Below, in pieces: positions 60,531-64,000 of a DNA stretch of 64,000 nt. The stretch's first letter is position 1. Each line of letters begins with the position of its first letter. The notes beneath the pieces are model-generated. The model was not told the origin of the DNA. It ran no database searches and saw only the letters and a list, made by a program, of their open reading frames with translations. Both the position numbers and the translations under genes were made by a program. The DNA comes from CAVQBJ01 sp963724405 (GTDB lineage Bacteria > Actinomycetota > Thermoleophilia > Solirubrobacterales > Solirubrobacteraceae): contig CAVRUQ010000011.1 of NCBI GenBank assembly GCA_963724405.1, forward strand, positions 558,001 through 622,000, given 5' to 3'.

Positions 60531-60953
60531 TCACTGGTTACCCGGCGCCACCTTCTCCCACAGCTCGTTGAAGGAAATGCTGTCGTAGAACGCGGTGCCG
60601 TTCACGACCGCCCCGTCGCGGAGCGTCATGAACCAGGCATACGTATTCTCGTACCTCGTCCCGACCCTCGTCACTCCTGACCCGTCCCACAGGACGATGA
60701 CGGTGCTGTTTGTGTCGTCGGCAAAGATGCCTCGGATTGCCACCGGGCGGAAGGGCTGATCGGTGCTGAAACGTGCACCGAACGGTGCCAACACTTCGTC
60801 GATGAACTCCTGCTTGCTGGCGTACTTACGGGACGCCGCCGAGTGGCCAACGATCTCCCAGGTCATCTCCTCGGCGAAGATGCTCGTGACGTAGCCCGTC
60901 CCGTTGGACCACGCCGCGAAGGCCTCCGTCACGAGCTCGCGGTTGCTGGGCAA
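60531..60953 (-). CDS. SnoaL-like / NTF2-fold protein
   Basis: A 140-residue protein. I chose the TTG start (60951-60953) because CAGGAGG lies 5 bases upstream. SNRELVTEAFAAWSNG, IFAEEMTWEIVGHSAASRKY, FIDEVLAPFGARF, VIVLWDGSGV and ENTYAWFMTLRDGAVV follow the SnoaL-like polyketide-cyclase/limonene-epoxide-hydrolase fold. Such proteins bind or isomerise small hydrophobic compounds, and many have unknown roles. The catalytic residues are not evident. Isolated gene. Confidence 0.75.
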   Translation of the reverse strand: MPSNRELVTEAFAAWSNGTGYVTSIFAEEMTWEIVGHSAASRKYASKQEFIDEVLAPFGARFSTDQPFRPVAIRGIFADDTNSTVIVLWDGSGVTRVGTRYENTYAWFMTLRDGAVVNGTAFYDSISFNELWEKVAPGNQ

Positions 60954-61222
60954 TCTTGCCTCCTGAGTTTCGGCTACGAGCTGGAGCTCGGAGCAGGGAT
61001 CGTCATACCACGCTAGCGAGCGCCCTCGTGACCGAACCTGACCGCCGGACTCCCTTCTGCTGGTGCAGGACCGGGTCGTCGTCGCGCTCGTCAATGATGG
61101 AGGCCCGCCGGTGGAACGTCGTGCAGCTCTGCGCCGCGGCAAGAGACCGTGAGGTGGTGCGTCCGAGGCCGAGCTTTACGCGCTGGCGGCGGGGCCGGTG
61201 CGCATCGTTGATGGTGTGGCGT

Positions 61223-61558
61223 TCAGGCGATTCCGAACAGCGCGGCGATAGGTGCGACATCATCAGGCCTGGCGGGGTCGGCAGCGACCCGCAGCACGAC
61301 CGCGTCTGCGTCGTCGTCGACCTCCCAGGTGACGAACACACAACACTCGCGCTCGGCGGCCGCTAGCGCGACGAGCTCGTCGCGCACGCCCGGGCGAGAG
61401 CGGTAGCGGACCTCGAGGCGATTGCCGACCCGATGGGCGATCGGCGCCCCCGCCTGAGAGAGGGCGTGCCAGCGCTGCATCCGGGCCGCACCGTCACCCG
61501 GGCCCAACGTGCACGCAAGCGGGAGGTCGGCGCCCTCGACCGCTCTGTCGACTTCCAC
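61223..61558 (-). CDS. Conserved hypothetical protein with ECC motif
   Basis: A 111-residue soluble protein: LACTLGPGDGAARMQRWHAL, RLEVRYRSRPGVRDELVALA, AAERECCVFVTWEV, APIAALFGI. This layout (ACTL near the N-terminus, Trp in the first helix, Glu-Cys-Cys in the middle) is shared by small proteins often found beside metal-resistance genes of the mer/ars type. The Cys pair may bind metal or be redox-active. No such genes are adjacent here. Function unknown. Confidence 0.65.
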   Translation of the reverse strand: MEVDRAVEGADLPLACTLGPGDGAARMQRWHALSQAGAPIAHRVGNRLEVRYRSRPGVRDELVALAAAERECCVFVTWEVDDDADAVVLRVAADPARPDDVAPIAALFGIA

Positions 61559-61732
61559 GCCAGAAGCATCGCACGTGATCGGACCTCAGCTGCCCATTGC
61601 GCTGAGCCGCGCGCGGCGTCGTAGCCTGGTCGTCGACGGCGCGCAGCGCCGCGGCCTGTCGCCGGATTGCCCGCGTGTCGCGCGGCCGGTCGCCGCTGAT
61701 CTGCCGAGTCGCACGCGAGCGCCTGCGGCTGC

Positions 61733-63808
61733 TCAGGCTTGCGGGCCTGCGCCGTTCGTGGCTTGGGCCTCGGGTCGCGGGGCGCCGGTGGGGGCGAGCA
61801 TGATGATGCGCTCGCCGATCCGAATCTCGCCGTTGGGGCGGGGTGGGACGATCTCGCGGCCGTCGGTGACGGCTACGACGAGGCAGCCGGGTGGCCAGGG
61901 GATCTGGTCGACGCGGCGTCCGAGCGCGGGAGAATCTGGTGCGATGTTGACCTCGACGATCTCATAGCCGCGGAGCGGTGCGCTGGGTGCGTGGGCGCGT
62001 GCCGCCGGATGTTCGGCGGCGAAGTCGGCGGCGACCGCGCCGCGCTCGATCTCCGTCGCGGAGATGTTGACGTTCTGGGCGAGCGCGCCGAGCACGTTCT
62101 GGCGGGTGATCCAGCCCCGCAGTTGCTGGCCGTCGTGGGAGAGCACCGGCAGCCCGGCAGGGCCATAGAGGACGAGCTGTCGCAGGGCCTGTTGGAGTGT
62201 CTCCTCGCCGAAGAGCTCCTGGGGCTGGGCGATGCGGGTAGGTCGTCCGGCGAGGCTCTCCCATCGCTCGTCGGCGACACCGCCGCCATCCTGCCCCGTC
62301 GATGCGGTCGAGCGCGGGTGCGAGTGGCCGTTGAGGTGGAGCGCCAGCGGCTGCATTACGTCGGCCACGGTGAGGCTCTCCAGCACTGTGGCCGTCCTTG
62401 GCCGCTCGATGTCGATGCCGCGGCGCAGCAGCTTGGTGGTGTAGATGCTGCCGTAGCTGAAGTGCTTGGACAGCGCGGCCGCGATGCCGCAGGCCAGCAT
62501 GATGGGCAGGGTCAGGGTGAAGTTGGCGGTCATCTCGATTGCGCTGGCGATCGCCGTCAGCGGCGCCTGCGAGGCGGCGGCGAACACGCCGCCCATGGCC
62601 ACCACGGCATAGATCGCTGGTGGGCCGATTGTCGGTCCGAACACGTCGTGGGCGACGGTGCCGAAGGCCATGCCGGCCATCGCGCCGATGAACAGCGAGG
62701 GCGCGAACACGCCTCCGGATCCGCCGATCGACAGGGTGAGGCTGGCGGCCAGGATCTTGCCGAGCATGAACAGCACGATCAGCGACAGCACGACATGGCC
62801 GGCGATGACGTTGTTCATCACCGGATAGCCCACGCCGTACATCTGCGGCAGCGCGAGCAGCACCACCCCGAGCGCCAGGCCCCCGACCACGGGTCGCGCC
62901 CATTCCGGGCGCCCGACCCACAGAGCGTCGGCGCGGTCCTCCAGCCTATACAGGAAGGTCTTAAAGCCGACGCCGATGAGCCCGGCCAGCAGTGCCAGCA
63001 CGATCACCAGCAGGTAGGCGCTGTCGTTGGTGATCGCTAGGTCATGGGGAATCTGGTCAAAGAACGGTGCCGAGCCGAACAGCGCCCGGCTGACCAGGTC
63101 GCCGGTGACTGCGGCCAGGCTGGTGGCGAACAGCGCGTCCAGGGAGAACTCGCGCAGGACCACCTCAAAGCCGAAGAACAGCCCGGTGATGGGCGCGTTG
63201 AAGGTGGCCGCGATCCCGCCGGCGGCGCCGCAGGCCACGATGATCCGCAGCCGGACCTCTGACATCTGCACGAGCTGCCCCAGGCTGGAGGCCAGGGCGG
63301 ACCCGATCTGCACGATCGGGCCCTCGCGACCCACCGATCCGCCGGTCCCGATACAGATCGCCGAGGCCAGCGCCTTCACGACGGTCACCTGGGGGCGGAT
63401 CCGCCCGCCGTTCTCAGCCACCGCGAGCATCACCTCCGGCACTCCGTGGCCACCGGCCTCCCGCGCGAAGCGCTGGATCAGCGGCCCGTACAGCAGCCCG
63501 CCCACAGCCGGGATCACCAGGACGAACCAGATCCCCAGCCACGGCAGGTGAAGGCTCGCGACATGGCCCTGCTGGCCGAACTGCTGATAGCCGGTCACCA
63601 GCCAGGTGACCGCGTAGATCAGCCACCGAAACCCCGCGCCCCCCACACCGGACGCCGCCCCGACCAGCAGCGCCATCACCGCCAGCCCGAACCGCGCCCC
63701 GCCCAACCACGCCGTAGTCATCCGAATCAGCGGACGCTGCTCTACGCCCGGCGATGCATCCGACCGGGCCGGATCATCGGGTGCCGCTGGTCGGCGTGCA
63801 CCGCTCAC
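61733..63808 (-). CDS. ClC-family chloride channel with CBS and TrkA-C domains
   Basis: A 691-residue protein. About 430 residues form the ClC membrane domain, with GTGGSVGREGPIVQIGSALA (signature GxxxGREGPxVQ with gating Glu), GGSGGVFAPSLFIGAMAG (second signature) and conserved VLREFSLDALFATSL. Two CBS motifs follow (about 480-590, TVADVMQPLALHLNGH, GLPVLSHDGQQLRGWITRQN). A TrkA-C-like domain ends the protein (LGRRVDQIPWPPGCLVVAVT, RIGERIIMLAP), suggesting nucleotide or ligand control. I use the GTG 63806-63808 because it overlaps the upstream stop (GTGA); ATGs at 63823 and 63721 are alternatives. Confidence 0.9.
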   Translation of the reverse strand: MSGARRPAAPDDPARSDASPGVEQRPLIRMTTAWLGGARFGLAVMALLVGAASGVGGAGFRWLIYAVTWLVTGYQQFGQQGHVASLHLPWLGIWFVLVIPAVGGLLYGPLIQRFAREAGGHGVPEVMLAVAENGGRIRPQVTVVKALASAICIGTGGSVGREGPIVQIGSALASSLGQLVQMSEVRLRIIVACGAAGGIAATFNAPITGLFFGFEVVLREFSLDALFATSLAAVTGDLVSRALFGSAPFFDQIPHDLAITNDSAYLLVIVLALLAGLIGVGFKTFLYRLEDRADALWVGRPEWARPVVGGLALGVVLLALPQMYGVGYPVMNNVIAGHVVLSLIVLFMLGKILAASLTLSIGGSGGVFAPSLFIGAMAGMAFGTVAHDVFGPTIGPPAIYAVVAMGGVFAAASQAPLTAIASAIEMTANFTLTLPIMLACGIAAALSKHFSYGSIYTTKLLRRGIDIERPRTATVLESLTVADVMQPLALHLNGHSHPRSTASTGQDGGGVADERWESLAGRPTRIAQPQELFGEETLQQALRQLVLYGPAGLPVLSHDGQQLRGWITRQNVLGALAQNVNISATEIERGAVAADFAAEHPAARAHAPSAPLRGYEIVEVNIAPDSPALGRRVDQIPWPPGCLVVAVTDGREIVPPRPNGEIRIGERIIMLAPTGAPRPEAQATNGAGPQA

Positions 63809-64000
63809 CGGTCCAGGTCCCATCCGAGCGGCCAGTCCTGCCCGGGGGCCCTGCCGGTCGCCTGCGCAAACGCCCGCAGCGACCTCAGCGCTGCCCGCCG
63901 GTGCGCCATCGGCATCCGCCGGATGGTGCGGGCGCCCTCGGGCCGCCGACGGCGGAGCGAGACGATCACGCCACGCCGGCCGGCTCTGACCCGGCGGCGG
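63805..64000 (-). CDS. C-terminal end of an unidentified gene
   Basis: An open frame enters from the right edge on the complement and ends with TGA at 63805-63807, overlapping the GTG of the ClC gene. It encodes a basic helix-rich end (HRRAALRSLRAFAQATG, then RAPGQDWPLGWDLDR). Too little is visible to identify it. The overlap suggests co-transcription with the channel gene. Confidence 0.45.
   Translation of the reverse strand, partial: RRRVRAGRRGVIVSLRRRRPEGARTIRRMPMAHRRAALRSLRAFAQATGRAPGQDWPLGWDLDR

Noticed and set aside
1..64000. CRISPR arrays, rRNA genes, insertion sequences, phage structural genes
   Set aside because: No regularly spaced repeats, no rRNA-like conserved blocks, no transposase DDE motifs and no integrase Tyr/Ser-recombinase motifs were found on reading both strands.

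Overview
The window is very GC-rich, with dense overlapping genes, many GTG/TTG starts, strong GGAGG-type ribosome binding sites and tRNA genes that do not encode CCA. The families present (GH15 trehalase/glucoamylase-like proteins, DUF2252, DUF1269, HdeD, CpA-type antiporters, MalT-like LuxR regulators, NuoF/GltD-like flavoproteins) fit an actinobacterium. A deep-branching soil lineage such as Thermoleophilia/Solirubrobacterales is my best guess; this is inferred from gene content, not from a marker gene.

Layout. 1-2.3 kb: the start of a secreted protein, the C-terminal piece of a CocE/NonD hydrolase and a Phd/PIN toxin-antitoxin (TA) module. 2.3-7.6 kb: ion and metabolite transport (a Na+/H+ antiporter, a CaCA exchanger, an APC permease). 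Three similar structured leaders lie here, upstream of the exchanger, a hypothetical gene and the permease. 7.6-14.1 kb: sparse DNA with decayed fragments, a DUF1778/GNAT TA pair, an MTHFR-like protein and a secreted beta-propeller. 14.4-20.0 kb: a tight operon of DUF1440, SDR, cyclase-family hydrolase, GMC oxidoreductase and GH15 genes. 20.2-49.4 kb: a segment bounded by two ~140-bp direct repeats, each made of the 3' half of tRNA-Gly(GCC), its terminator and a tandem 'TTGCTAGACG' repeat, so it looks like a genomic island. It holds stress and envelope genes (three DUF1269 copies, HdeD, DUF2252, a lipoprotein, a K+ channel, a ClC channel, an antiporter, a holin-phosphodiesterase fusion, a second GH15), a large MalT-type regulator and a five-gene redox operon. 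49.4-51.3 kb: two more TA modules around a third tRNA-Gly remnant. 51.4-58.7 kb: two frameshifted genes, a PCD-like/ribosome-hibernation pair, a dnaK remnant, clpB and an unusual cNMP-binding flavoprotein. 58.7-64 kb: small stress or unknown genes and a ClC channel with CBS and TrkA-C domains.

How the genes work together. The dominant theme is stress survival: ion homeostasis, protein disaggregation (ClpB), ribosome hibernation, envelope proteins and several TA modules. The most distinctive unit is 34.5-42.3 kb. There a cytoplasmic molybdopterin oxidoreductase, a four-cluster ferredoxin and a NuoF-like/GltD-like/ferredoxin fusion are translationally coupled to a glucose-dehydrogenase-like enzyme and an SMP-30 lactonase. 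That order suggests sugar oxidation linked to a soluble Mo-Fe-S-flavin redox complex. Three further short sequences repeat upstream of unrelated genes and look regulatory. No CRISPR array, rRNA, intact tRNA, integrase or transposase was recognised.
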